From NCBI RefSeq assembly GCF_009363155.1, contig NZ_CP045302.1, forward strand, positions 261,001 through 325,000: a stretch of DNA of 64,000 bases, read 5' to 3'. Source of the DNA: Azotobacter salinestris (GTDB taxonomy: Bacteria; Pseudomonadota; Gammaproteobacteria; Pseudomonadales; Pseudomonadaceae). The notes beneath the pieces were generated by a model. The model was not told the origin of the DNA, made no database searches, and worked only from the letters and a program-made list of their open reading frames with translations. Of this stretch, positions 1-8,644 are shown piece after piece (the stretch's first letter is position 1; every line of letters begins with the position of its first letter). The translations under genes were made by a program, and so were the position numbers.

Positions 1-244
1 CGAGGTCGTAGTTGTCGATACCCACCGAGACGCTGGAGACCGCCTCCAGCTGCGGCGCCCGGTCGAGCAGTCCGGCGTCCAGCCGGAGGCTGGCGCCGAG
101 CAGGCCGTGGGCCGTGGGCAGGGCGTCGCGCAGGCGGGCCAGGCCGTCGGCCGACAGGTCGTCGATGCAGGTGACCTGCGCCTGCTGGCGCAGGCGGGTC
201 ATCAGTTCGGCGGACAGCTTCTTGTAGAGCACGATGTTCTTCAT
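1..244 (-). CDS. kguD: 2-ketogluconate reductase, N-terminal part (cut by window edge)
   Basis: About 81 N-terminal residues are visible. The translation begins MKNIVLYKKLSAEL and reaches SVGIDNYDL at the edge, which is the substrate-domain signature of D-isomer-specific 2-hydroxyacid dehydrogenases. The NAD-binding domain and catalytic residues lie outside the window. It follows kguT by 13 bases on the same strand and is the last gene of a ptxS-kguEKTD cluster. In Pseudomonas the KguD product reduces 2-keto-6-phosphogluconate to 6-phosphogluconate in the cytoplasm. The name comes from gene order plus family; the visible part alone could also belong to a GhrB/TkrA-type reductase. Confidence 0.85.
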   Translation of the reverse strand, partial: MKNIVLYKKLSAELMTRLRQQAQVTCIDDLSADGLARLRDALPTAHGLLGASLRLDAGLLDRAPQLEAVSSVSVGIDNYDL

Positions 245-257
245 GGACGCGGATTCC

Positions 258-1556
258 TCAGGGATTGGTCGCCGGCTGCGGCTGGCGGCTGGGCAACGGC
301 GCCGGGCGGTCGCTGTTGGTGGGGTTGAGCAGCAGGGTCAGCACCACCGCGATCAGCAGCGAGCCGCTCATCAGCAGGAAGGAAGCCTGCGGCCCGCCGG
401 TGGCGCCGTTCAGGTAGCCGACCAGCCAGGAGCCGGCGAACGAGCCCAGCGCACCCATGCTGTTGATCAGCGCCATGGCGCCGCCGGCGACGTTGAGCGG
501 CAGCACTTCCGGAACGATGGCGAAGAACGGCCCGTAGGGGGCGTACATGCAGCCACCGGCCACCACCAGCAGGGCGTAGGACAGCCAGAAGTGCTCGCTG
601 CCCAGGGCGTAGGAGCCGTAGAAGGCCAGCGAGGCGATCAGCAGCGGCGGCCAGACGAAGACCTTGCGCTGCTGGAAGCGGTCGGAGGCCCAGGATACCC
701 CGAGCATGCCGATCACCGCGGCCAGGTAGGGCAGCGACGACAGCCAGCCGGCCTGGACGATGTCCAGGTTGGCCGCATCCTTGAGGATCGACGGTAGCCA
801 GAGGACCAGGCCGTAGACGCCGATGCTCCAGCAGAAGTACTGCACCGAGAGCAGGATCACCTTGGGCGAGCGGAACGCCTCGCGGTAGTTCTTCACCGGC
901 TTCAGACCCTGCTGCTCAGCGGCCAGCGCCTGCTGCAGGTCCTCCTTCTCACGCTCGGTGAGCCAGTCGGCCTGGGCCGGGCGGTCGTCGGCCAGGCGCC
1001 ACCAGATGAAGGCCCAGAGCACTGCCGGCAGGCCCTCGATGATGAACATCCAGCGCCAGTCGAACTGTTCGACCAGGTAGCCGGACACCACCGACATCCA
1101 GAGGATGGTCACCGGGTTGCCGAGGATCAGGAAGGTGTTGGCCCGCGAGCGTTCGGCACGGGTGAACCAGTGGCAGAGGTAGATCAGCATCGCCGGCATC
1201 ACCGCCGCCTCGACCACGCCGAGCAGGAAGCGGATGGCGATCAGCAGGTAGACGTTGGGGATGACCCCGGTGAGGGTCGCCAGGCTGCCCCAGAGGATCA
1301 GGCTGACGAAGATCAGCTTCTTGACGCTGCGCCTCTCCGCGTAGATCGCGCCGGGCACCTGGAAGAAGAAGTAGCCGAGAAAGAACAGCGCGCCGAGCAG
1401 CGACGACAGGCCGGGGGTGATGTTCAGGTCCGCGGCCATCCCGGAGGCGGCGGCGAAGCCATAGTTGGCGCGGTCCAGGTAGGCAAGGCTGTAGGTGATG
1501 AAGATGATCGGGATGAGGTACCACCAGCGACGGCTGGCGAGACGGGTGTTTTGCAT
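258..1556 (-). CDS. kguT: 2-ketogluconate MFS transporter
   Basis: A 432-residue major facilitator protein of the anion:cation symporter type, with about 12 hydrophobic segments. The first helix carries YLDRANYGFAAASGM, typical of the ACS family. The start is ATG at 1556, preceded by CAGGAGACATCC. It sits between kguK and kguD, the usual place of the 2-ketogluconate permease in Pseudomonas. It should import 2-ketogluconate made in the periplasm by glucose and gluconate dehydrogenases. Substrate is inferred from operon context. Confidence 0.88.
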   Translation of the reverse strand: MQNTRLASRRWWYLIPIIFITYSLAYLDRANYGFAAASGMAADLNITPGLSSLLGALFFLGYFFFQVPGAIYAERRSVKKLIFVSLILWGSLATLTGVIPNVYLLIAIRFLLGVVEAAVMPAMLIYLCHWFTRAERSRANTFLILGNPVTILWMSVVSGYLVEQFDWRWMFIIEGLPAVLWAFIWWRLADDRPAQADWLTEREKEDLQQALAAEQQGLKPVKNYREAFRSPKVILLSVQYFCWSIGVYGLVLWLPSILKDAANLDIVQAGWLSSLPYLAAVIGMLGVSWASDRFQQRKVFVWPPLLIASLAFYGSYALGSEHFWLSYALLVVAGGCMYAPYGPFFAIVPEVLPLNVAGGAMALINSMGALGSFAGSWLVGYLNGATGGPQASFLLMSGSLLIAVVLTLLLNPTNSDRPAPLPSRQPQPATNP

Positions 1557-1618
1557 GGATGTCTCCTGAGCTTGTTGTTTTTGTTGCAGCAGGTGCCGGC
1601 GGGGCCGGCGGTGGTTGA

Positions 1619-2569
1619 TCAGGCGTTCTGGGGCTGGGGCTCCTCCGTCAGTTCATGGCGATGGGGCAGGCCCTCCATGTCGCCGATGCACTGCACGGCG
1701 CGGCTGCCGAAGGCGTTGCCGCGCTTCAGGGCCTGCGGAAAACTCCGCCCTTCGAGCAGGGCGCTGATCACCCCGACGGCGAAGGCGTCGCCGGCGCCGA
1801 CGGTGTCCACCACCTGGGCGACCGGCACGCCGTCGATGCGGCCCTCGCCGTCGGCGCTGCGGTAGTAGGCGCCTTCGGGGCCGAGCTTGATCACCACCGC
1901 CTCGACGCCGCGCTCCAGGTAGAAGGCGGCGATGTCGGCGGGGCTGTCGTAGCCGGTCAGCAGGCGGCCTTCCTCGAGGCCCGGCAGCACCCAGTGGGCG
2001 AGGGCGGCCAGGGCGTTGATCTCACTGACCATCCGCGCCTGGCTCGGCCACAGCGACGGGCGCAGGTTGGGGTCGAAGGACAGGCTGCGCCCGGCGCTGC
2101 GCATGCACTCCATCAGCTCGCGGGACAGCGCCCGGCAGCTCTCCGAGAGCGCCGGCGGAATGCCGGTGGCGTGCAGATGGCGGGCCTTGAGCAGGTCGGG
2201 CGCCAGGTCGGCGATCGACAGGTGGCTGGCCGCTGAGCCGCGGCGGAAATACTCGACCTTCGGGTCGCTGCCGTCGGTTTCCCGGGACTTGAGCTGGAAG
2301 CCGGTGGGATGCGCCGGGTCGATCCGCACGTGACGGCAGTCGAGGCCTTCGCGGGTCAGGCTGTCGAGCACGAAGCGGCCCAGCGCGTCGTTGCCGACCC
2401 GGCTCAGCCAGGCGACCTTGAAGCCCAGCCGCGACAGGCCGATGGCCACGTTGCTGTCGGCGCCGGCGATGCGCTTGCCGAAGCGTTCGACGCGGGCCAG
2501 ATCGCCGCTTTCCTCGGCCACGAACATGGCCATGGTCTCGCCGAAACAGAGCACGTCGATGTCATGCAT
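1619..2569 (-). CDS. kguK: 2-ketogluconate kinase (PfkB family)
   Basis: A 316-residue ribokinase/PfkB-family sugar kinase. It has the N-terminal sugar-binding region ([14 protein letters not shown], about residues 36-49) and the C-terminal ATP/anion-hole motif DTVGAGDAF with the catalytic Asp at about 261. Its start overlaps the stop of kguE by 8 bases, so the two are translationally coupled. It phosphorylates imported 2-ketogluconate to 2-keto-6-phosphogluconate. The family is certain; the substrate follows from the kgu order. Confidence 0.9.
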   Translation of the reverse strand: MHDIDVLCFGETMAMFVAEESGDLARVERFGKRIAGADSNVAIGLSRLGFKVAWLSRVGNDALGRFVLDSLTREGLDCRHVRIDPAHPTGFQLKSRETDGSDPKVEYFRRGSAASHLSIADLAPDLLKARHLHATGIPPALSESCRALSRELMECMRSAGRSLSFDPNLRPSLWPSQARMVSEINALAALAHWVLPGLEEGRLLTGYDSPADIAAFYLERGVEAVVIKLGPEGAYYRSADGEGRIDGVPVAQVVDTVGAGDAFAVGVISALLEGRSFPQALKRGNAFGSRAVQCIGDMEGLPHRHELTEEPQPQNA

Positions 2570-3344
2570 GCCGGCGTTCCTCCTGCATCTGGCCGAGACG
2601 GGCGAGGGTGTCGACGTGCCGGCGGGTGACGGCCAGCAGGTCGTCGCCCTGCAGGGGGTACTCGATGGCGCGCGGCACGCCCGCCGGGAACTGGCGGAAC
2701 AGGCGCTGCCACTGCTGCAGGTCGACGGGCTCGGGGGGGAGGGCCACCAGCTTGCCGTCGTCGTTGCGCCCGACCGCCTTGCAGTGCACGTAGCGCACGT
2801 AGCGGCCGAGACGCTGGGCGGCCTCGTCGACCGGCTGTTCCTGCCAGAGCCAGTTGCCGATGTCGAAGGTCATGCCGATAGCAAGATCCCGGGCCTCGGC
2901 TGCGGCGAAGAATGCCTGCAGCGCCTCGATGCGCCCGCCCTGGGCGGTCTGGTCGTTCTCCACCAGCAACTGCACGGGCTGGCCGGCCAGTTGCAGCGCC
3001 AGCTCGGACAGATCGTTGCCGGCGCGGTAATGGCCGAGCGAGACCTTCAGCCAGCGCGCGCCGCAGGCCTGGGCACGTGCCAGGGTCGGTTCGAGGGCGG
3101 CGGCGAGCCGGCCCTCTTCGCTCCACAGCTCGAGCGGCGCGGAATACAGGCAGTCGAGCCCCAGGGCGTGGACGGCGCCGGCCAGGGCCTGCGGGTCCGG
3201 CGGGGCGGCGAACAGCTCCTCGCGCAGCTCGGCGCGGGCGGCGCCGGCCTGGGCCAGCAGCGGCAGGAAACTGGCCTGGCCGCGCTCGCGCACCAGAGTA
3301 GCGCCATAGCTGGAAAGACTGACTGAGACGGGGTAGAGGGGCAT
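2562..3344 (-). CDS. kguE: KguE, sugar-phosphate isomerase/epimerase-fold protein
   Basis: A 260-residue TIM-barrel protein of the xylose-isomerase-like/AP endonuclease 2 family. I chose ATG at 3344 ([14 protein letters not shown]) because AGAGGAAT precedes it; a longer in-frame start at 3398 would run through the PtxS operator at 3359-3372. First gene of the kgu operon, directly downstream of ptxS. Its role in 2-ketogluconate use is called epimerase in Pseudomonas annotation, but the exact reaction is not settled as far as I know. Confidence 0.85.
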   Translation of the reverse strand: MPLYPVSVSLSSYGATLVRERGQASFLPLLAQAGAARAELREELFAAPPDPQALAGAVHALGLDCLYSAPLELWSEEGRLAAALEPTLARAQACGARWLKVSLGHYRAGNDLSELALQLAGQPVQLLVENDQTAQGGRIEALQAFFAAAEARDLAIGMTFDIGNWLWQEQPVDEAAQRLGRYVRYVHCKAVGRNDDGKLVALPPEPVDLQQWQRLFRQFPAGVPRAIEYPLQGDDLLAVTRRHVDTLARLGQMQEERRHA

Positions 3345-3358
3345 TGTCGTTATTCCTC

Positions 3359-3372
3359 TGAAACCGGTTTCA
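3359..3372. promoter_or_regulatory. PtxS operator in front of kguE
   Basis: Perfect 14-bp palindrome TGAAACCGGTTTCA, 14 bases upstream of the kguE start. This is the motif I know for PtxS in Pseudomonas, where 2-ketogluconate releases the repressor. An identical copy lies before ptxS. Confidence 0.9.
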
Positions 3373-3413
3373 TTTTTGGCCGAACGACTCGCCGACAAAC
3401 TGCCGGCGGGCTG

Positions 3414-4439
3414 TCAGCCCCGTGGGTGGGTGGAGCCTCGGATAATCAGTTGTGCCTTGAAATCGAAATGCCGGGCCGGCTCGCGGTCGCCGCGCAGGCG
3501 CTCGAGCAGGCACTCGAAGGCGGTCGTACCGATCTCGGCGGTCGGCTGGGCGAGGGCGGTGATGCCGCTGCCCACCAAGGGATACCAGTCGAGGTCGTCG
3601 AGGGCGATCAGGCCGATCTCCTCGAACAGTCGGCAGCCGAATTCGCGCAGTTGCCGGGTGGCGGCCAGGGCGGCCATGCCGTTGGCGGCGAACAGCGCCT
3701 TGGGGCCGGGGCCGGGGGCGATGAGAAAGGCCTGCAGGGCCTCGCGGAGGGTCTCGCCGGTCTGCAGCACCCGGCCCTGGAGCAGGGGACGCCGGGCGAT
3801 CTCGGTGCCGAAGGCCTCGACGCGCTCCTGGCGCGAACTGGTGCCGTCCAGCGGCTCGCTGACCAACAGCAGGTCGCGGTAGCCGCGCTGCTGCAGATGA
3901 TCCAGGGCCTGCTGCACTGCATCACGGTTGTCGAGGCCGACCAGATCGACCTCCAGCGCCTCGACCTTGCGGTCCACCAGCACCATCGGCAGTTCGTCGT
4001 GCAGGGACAGGAGCTCGCCGGCGTGGTGGCCGAGGGTGTTCACGATCAGCCCCTCGACGTTGTACGAGCGCAGGGCAGCCAGGTGCTGGATCTCCTGCTC
4101 GGTGCTGCGGTCGGTGTTGCACACTACCAGGCTGTAGCCGTGCTGGCGGCAGGCGGTTTCCACGCCATGCATCACGGCCACCGAATAGGGGTTGAGGATG
4201 TCGGCGACCAGCATGCCGATCAACCGGGTCCGGCCGCGCTTCAGGCCGCGGGCCATCTGGTTCGGGCGGTAGTCGAGGCGCTCGATGGCCTGCTCGATGC
4301 GCAGGGCGGTGGCGTCGGCGAGCAACTGGCGGTCGCCGCCGATGTAGCGCGACACGCTGGCCTTGGAGACACCGGCGGCCTCGGCCACCTCGCTGATGGT
4401 GACGCGGCTGCCGCGGGCGGACGGGGAAGGACCGTTCAC
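3414..4439 (-). CDS. ptxS: PtxS, LacI-family repressor of 2-ketogluconate genes
   Basis: LacI/GalR regulator with an N-terminal helix-turn-helix (VTISEVAEAAGVSKASVSRY, about residues 13-32) and a periplasmic-binding-protein-like effector domain. I chose GTG at 4439, giving 341 residues, close to the 340 of P. aeruginosa PtxS as I recall it. The longer ATG start at 4529 would place the operator at 4488-4501 inside the coding sequence. An AAGAGG stretch lies about a dozen bases upstream of the GTG. It precedes kguEKTD on the same strand, and copies of its operator flank it, so it should repress itself and the operon. Confidence 0.9.
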   Translation of the reverse strand: MNGPSPSARGSRVTISEVAEAAGVSKASVSRYIGGDRQLLADATALRIEQAIERLDYRPNQMARGLKRGRTRLIGMLVADILNPYSVAVMHGVETACRQHGYSLVVCNTDRSTEQEIQHLAALRSYNVEGLIVNTLGHHAGELLSLHDELPMVLVDRKVEALEVDLVGLDNRDAVQQALDHLQQRGYRDLLLVSEPLDGTSSRQERVEAFGTEIARRPLLQGRVLQTGETLREALQAFLIAPGPGPKALFAANGMAALAATRQLREFGCRLFEEIGLIALDDLDWYPLVGSGITALAQPTAEIGTTAFECLLERLRGDREPARHFDFKAQLIIRGSTHPRG

Positions 4440-4487
4440 GGACCTGGAACCTCTTGTTCTTGATGTTGTGGGTGGTTTGCGTTGTTG

Positions 4488-4501
4488 TGAAACCGGTTTC
4501 A
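4488..4501. promoter_or_regulatory. PtxS operator in front of ptxS
   Basis: Second perfect copy of TGAAACCGGTTTCA, about 50 bases upstream of the GTG start of ptxS. It supports autoregulation and helps exclude the upstream ATG. Confidence 0.88.
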
Positions 4502-4684
4502 GTGAAGCGCAAAGGGGAGGGGATGTCAAGGGTGGGAGATGTGTGCCGATAAATGCCGGGGCGTATTCGGCTTGTCATCACTTTTCATGAACGCTGTTCA
4601 TGGCTCCATTCGCTGCCAGCGGATCAATGAGGGGCGGATTTCATATATAGATGGCGCCGCAACGAGAGAACTCCAGGAGGCGCC

Positions 4685-5182
4685 ATGCTGGTCAGGCTTT
4701 TCAGAGCGCGGTTACTACCGATAGCGGTGTTGATGGCATCCATGGCCACGATTTCGGCCAACGCAGGAACGGGCGCTGGCGCGGATCACCCTGACACTCA
4801 AGTACCCGTCATTCGCCAGGAGAACAGCATGCGGATCAGCATCGAGATAGAGGGAACCACCATCACCGCGACACTCGAGGACAGTGAGGCCGCCAGGGAC
4901 TTTGCCTCTTTGCTGCCGCTTTCGCTGACGCTCGAAGACTATGCCGCCACGGAGAAGATCAGCGATCTGCCGAAGCCTTTGTCGACCAGCGGCGCGCCCG
5001 CCGGTATCACTCCCAAGGTTGGCGATCTGGCCTACTACGCCCTCTGGGGAAACCTCGCCATCTTCCACAAGGACTTTCGCTACTCCAGCGGCCTGGTGAA
5101 ACTGGGCACGCTCGACTCCGGCATCGAACTCATGCGTCGCCCCGGGTCCTTCAAGGCCACGATCCGCAGGCTCGAGCGCTGA
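4685..5182 (+). CDS. Secreted cyclophilin-like-fold protein
   Basis: A 165-residue protein with a signal peptide (MLVRLFRARLLPIAVLMASM, cleavage probably after SANA). The rest resembles the small cyclophilin-like domain family (Cyclophil_like2): an N-terminal strand pair (MRISIEIEG..ITATLEDSEAARDFASLLP) and a later GDLAYYALWGNLAIFHKDF segment. The start has an excellent AGGAGG 6 bases upstream. These proteins lack proven prolyl isomerase activity, and I assign no reaction. It is a single gene, convergent with the cupin gene, with no operon context. Confidence 0.75.
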   Translation: MLVRLFRARLLPIAVLMASMATISANAGTGAGADHPDTQVPVIRQENSMRISIEIEGTTITATLEDSEAARDFASLLPLSLTLEDYAATEKISDLPKPLSTSGAPAGITPKVGDLAYYALWGNLAIFHKDFRYSSGLVKLGTLDSGIELMRRPGSFKATIRRLER

Positions 5183-5260
5183 CGCCACAGCCCTGGATCC
5201 GGCGGCATCGCTGCCGCCGGGTGGCAGGGGAAGGGGATCAGGTGTCCCGCAAGCGGGTTG

Positions 5261-5725
5261 TCATTTTGTGTACTGATCGTCGCTGACCTGCTCCAGCCAT
5301 TCGACATTCTTGCCATCGACGGCCTCCTGGAGGGCGATATGGCGCATGCCGTTGGTATCGGTCGCGCCGTGCCAGTGCTTCACGCCGGGGGCGATCCGAA
5401 CCACATCGCCGGGCTTGATTTCCTGTTTGTCCTTGCTCCCTTCCTGCACCCAGCCCTTGCCGGAGGTGACGATCAGCGTCTGCCCGCGGGGATGGGTATG
5501 CCAAGCGGTGCGGGCTCCGGGCGCGAAGGTGACATGGGCGCCGCTGACCTGGCTGTATTCCGTGGGGGTGACCAGCATGTCGACCACGACGGCGCCGGTA
5601 AAGTAGTCGGCCGAGCCCGCCATGCTGGCCTGGTCGCCATTGGGTATCACCTGGATGCCATCGGCGAGCGCGGCGCCGGTGCAGAGCTGGGCGAGAAACA
5701 AGGTGGCGTGGAAGGGACGTTTCAT
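5261..5725 (-). CDS. Secreted cupin-domain protein
   Basis: A 154-residue single-domain cupin with a signal peptide (cleavage probably after AALA). Metal ligands are visible in motif 1 (ARTAWHTHPRGQTLIVTSGKG: two His plus Gln) and motif 2 (PGVKHWHGAT). The pattern resembles small Mn-cupins annotated as carboxymuconolactone decarboxylase-associated or mandelonitrile lyase-like proteins. The substrate is unknown. RBS AAGGAAA precedes the ATG. The fragment of a molybdenum hydroxylase gene lies immediately upstream. Confidence 0.8.
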   Translation of the reverse strand: MKRPFHATLFLAQLCTGAALADGIQVIPNGDQASMAGSADYFTGAVVVDMLVTPTEYSQVSGAHVTFAPGARTAWHTHPRGQTLIVTSGKGWVQEGSKDKQEIKPGDVVRIAPGVKHWHGATDTNGMRHIALQEAVDGKNVEWLEQVSDDQYTK

Positions 5726-5779
5726 GGTCAGCGGTTTCCTTACGGGTAGCGGGGGATGGGATGAGTCCCGGCTGGCGCA

Positions 5780-6042
5780 TCACGCGCCAGCGAAGCGGGT
5801 CCTGGACAGGGGAAGGCTGCGCACGCGCTGCCCGCTGAGCACCGCGACCGCGTTGATCACGGCCGGCGGCACGCCCGGCAGTCCGGGCTCGCCGACGCCG
5901 CCCATGGAGGTGCCGCTCTTGACGATGCGCACATGCACGCGGGGCATCCGGCCGGGCGGCAGGATGGCGTAGGGCCGAAATTGCGCGCGCGGAGCATGCC
6001 GTTCTCGTACATGGAAAGTGGCCCGGTTGCAGTCTCCGGGTA
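5780..6042 (-). pseudogene. C-terminal remnant of a molybdopterin aldehyde/isoquinoline oxidoreductase large subunit
   Basis: The minus strand reads TGPLSMYENGMLRARNF, then after a one-base shift near 5978 RPYAILPPGRMPRVHVRIVKSG, and on to GVGEPGLPGVPPAVINAV and a TGA at 5780. This matches the C-terminal end of the xanthine-dehydrogenase-like subunit, whose full-length relative at 38487-40733 ends with [19 protein letters not shown]. Only about 80 codons survive; a stop closes the frame at about 6043. It has lost the rest of the gene and carries a frameshift, so it is not functional. Confidence 0.75.
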
Positions 6043-6188
6043 TTAGTCCAGAGGAAATGCCAGTCCAGATAGAGGGGAAAATTGCATGGACCTATGTGTC
6101 CCATCGATCAATCGGTGTGGGCTGGCGGGCGAGGGTGTGCCGACGCATGCGGTGGCTGAGGCCCGATAGCGTTTTTGCCGGGGCGGGG

Positions 6189-7121
6189 TCAACTTCCTTC
6201 CCGGGCGGGGCTGGACTGGGGTTCGTAACGCAGGGCCGCAATCAGCAGGGACATGGCCCCCGACGGTTGCCGGCGGCTGGGGTAGTAGAGATGGTAGCCC
6301 GACCAGTAGGGGCACCAGTCTTCCAGTACGGATACCAGGTGGCCGGTGCGGATGTAGGGCTGCGCGATGTCTTCCGGCACATAGGCCACGCCGAGGCCGG
6401 CCATCGCGGCGTCGAGGCAGTCATAGATGCTGTTGTAGGTGAGCTGGCCGTTCACGCGGACGTTCATCTGCCGCCCGTCTTTTCCGAACTCCCAGGCCCA
6501 GAGTCCTCCGTAGGTGGGCAGGCGCAGGTTGATGCAGTTGTGCTGCATGAGGTCATCCGGTGTTCCGGGGAGGGGATGATTGGCAAAGTATTGCTTGGTG
6601 GCTATCACGGCGAACCGGATGTCCGGGCCGATGCGTAGCGCGATCATGTCCTGCGCGACGATCTCGCCCAGGCGAACACCGGCATCGAACCGCTCGGCGG
6701 CGAGATCGACCAGGCCATTGTCGGCAAACAGTTCGACCTGGATGCCCGGATACTTCGGCAGGAATTTCTTCAGCCTGGGGGCCAGCACGGTCCGGATCGC
6801 GTGATCCGAGGCGGTGATGCGTATCGTCCCCATGGGGCTGTCGCGCAGCGCCGACAAGGCGGACATCTCGGCATCGATCTCCTCCAGCTGCGGAGCGACC
6901 GACTGCAGCAGCCTTTCGCCAACCTCGGTGGGCGAGACCGTGCGTGAGCTGCGCGCCAGCAGGCGAGCGCCAAGCTTCGTCTCCAGCGCCCGCACGGCGT
7001 GGCTGACGGCCGATTGCGACAGGCCAAGGTGCGCCGCCGCCCGGGTAAAGCTCTTTTCGCGGGCCACGGCAACGAACGCCACCAGTCCGCCGAAGGATTC
7101 CCGCAGAATGTCGTCTCTCAT
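6189..7121 (-). CDS. LysR-family transcriptional regulator
   Basis: 310 residues. The N-terminal winged helix-turn-helix is clear (SFTRAAAHLGLSQSAVSHAV, about residues 24-43, followed by LETKLGARLLARSSRTVSPTE). The effector-binding domain resembles the subgroup that ends with YHLYYPSRRQPSGAM. The effector is unknown. It is upstream of nothing obvious on its own strand except the pseudogene; the next gene, an MFS exporter, is also on the minus strand, 99 bases away. It is a close paralogue of the LysR at 8645-9538. Confidence 0.88.
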   Translation of the reverse strand: MRDDILRESFGGLVAFVAVAREKSFTRAAAHLGLSQSAVSHAVRALETKLGARLLARSSRTVSPTEVGERLLQSVAPQLEEIDAEMSALSALRDSPMGTIRITASDHAIRTVLAPRLKKFLPKYPGIQVELFADNGLVDLAAERFDAGVRLGEIVAQDMIALRIGPDIRFAVIATKQYFANHPLPGTPDDLMQHNCINLRLPTYGGLWAWEFGKDGRQMNVRVNGQLTYNSIYDCLDAAMAGLGVAYVPEDIAQPYIRTGHLVSVLEDWCPYWSGYHLYYPSRRQPSGAMSLLIAALRYEPQSSPAREGS

Positions 7122-7220
7122 GCTCGGTCAGTCTTCGTCATACGCGTGGCGCAACCATACCACCGCCGTTCCTCACCCAAGGCGCCTGGCAAGGGCGCGG
7201 GTCGGGCCGCGGCTTTTGGC

Positions 7221-8414
7221 TCAGGCCTGTGCCGGTTTCCTGATGCGGGTGCCGTTGCCGATGACCAGCACGGAAAGGATCAGCAGAACCGCACCTCCCA
7301 CCAGGGGAGCGGAAGCATTGGCATGGTCCAGCAGTTGGCCACCCAGTGCGCCGCCCATCATGATCGCCAGCTGGATCGATGCGACCATCAGTCCGCCGCC
7401 GCTTTCCGGCTCGTCATCGATTTCCCTGGCCAGCCAGGTGGACCAGCACACCGGTATGGCAGCGTTCAGCGCTCCCCAGCCGACCATCATGGCCGCCACC
7501 GCCCAGAAGAGATGCCCGGCTTCCATCATGGCCAGGGTGACGGCGGCAAGGGCCAGGGGGAGGTAGCGCAGGAGCGGGTAGAGGCGCTGCCGATGGAGCA
7601 TGGCGCCGGCAAAGTGGGTTCCCGCGAATCCGGCCAGGCCCAGGCCGAGCAGCAGAAGCGACAGCTGGCTCGGACTCACGCTCATTTCGGCTTCCAGGAA
7701 GGGGCGGAAGTAGGTGAAGGCGCCGAACGCACCCGCGAACGTCAGCATGGTCGAGATCATGCCCAGGGCGACGTATCGGCGCTTGAGCAGCCCGAACAGG
7801 CGGGTGACCGGAATGTTCGCTCGCGGCGGCATCGAGGGAAGGCTCCTGGCCTGCCATAGCAGATTGACGATCACCAGCGGCACGAGGCCGCCGAACACGA
7901 CCCTCCATCCGAAGAGTCCTCCCAGGTAGGCCCCGATCGGTGCGGCGAACGCCGTGGCGATGGCATTGCCCATGTAGAGGGTGCCAAGCGCCTTCGGCAC
8001 GCGGTCGGTGGGCACCAGCCGGATGACGGTCGCCGTGGCCAGCGACCAGAAACCGCCGATCGCCACTCCCAGCAGGGCGCGGGCCGTCATCAACAGGGAA
8101 AAGTCGGGCGCCAGGGCGATCATCACCAGCGACAGCAGCATCAGCAGGGTCATGCCCATCAGGACGTGCCGGCGGTCGAAGCGTCCGGCGATCGGCGCGA
8201 TGAACAGGCTGGACAGCACCGCGAAGAAGCCGGACACCGAGATGGCCTGTCCCGCCAGGCCCTGGGTGGCCTGCAGATCTTCGGCGATCGGTGTCAGCAG
8301 GCTGACCGGCATGAATTCGGCGGCGATCATCATCGCCACGCAAAGCGCCATGGAGCCCACGGCACTGCCCATCTGCCGCCGGGCAGATACGGATTCGAGA
8401 GTTGAAGTCGTCAT
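7221..8414 (-). CDS. MFS efflux transporter (AraJ/DHA1-like)
   Basis: 397 residues, about 12 transmembrane segments. Family marks include IAPIAGRFDRRHVLMGM between helices 2 and 3 and GVAIGGFWSLATATVIRLVP, as in drug/sugar exporters of the AraJ-YdhP group. The ATG at 8414 has CGGAG upstream. It lies between two LysR genes on the same strand, and one of them may control it. Substrate unknown. Confidence 0.82.
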   Translation of the reverse strand: MTTSTLESVSARRQMGSAVGSMALCVAMMIAAEFMPVSLLTPIAEDLQATQGLAGQAISVSGFFAVLSSLFIAPIAGRFDRRHVLMGMTLLMLLSLVMIALAPDFSLLMTARALLGVAIGGFWSLATATVIRLVPTDRVPKALGTLYMGNAIATAFAAPIGAYLGGLFGWRVVFGGLVPLVIVNLLWQARSLPSMPPRANIPVTRLFGLLKRRYVALGMISTMLTFAGAFGAFTYFRPFLEAEMSVSPSQLSLLLLGLGLAGFAGTHFAGAMLHRQRLYPLLRYLPLALAAVTLAMMEAGHLFWAVAAMMVGWGALNAAIPVCWSTWLAREIDDEPESGGGLMVASIQLAIMMGGALGGQLLDHANASAPLVGGAVLLILSVLVIGNGTRIRKPAQA

Positions 8415-8644
8415 CGGGTTTTACTCCGGCAATGCGCAACCCGGCACCGCCTCGCGGAGGAGGGGCGCAACGTGGTCGAGGTCGGATGAAGGTGCGGCTG
8501 GGCGTGCAGGATGTCGCGAGCGGGATCGTTCGCTTGCCGCCGTCGTTGGGGCTTGATGATAGAGAGGCCGGGTTGCTCGAAGAACACCGGACGCCGAATA
8601 GAGCCATGAGCCGAAGTAATCAATCCGGCTGGTTGCGGGCGAGG

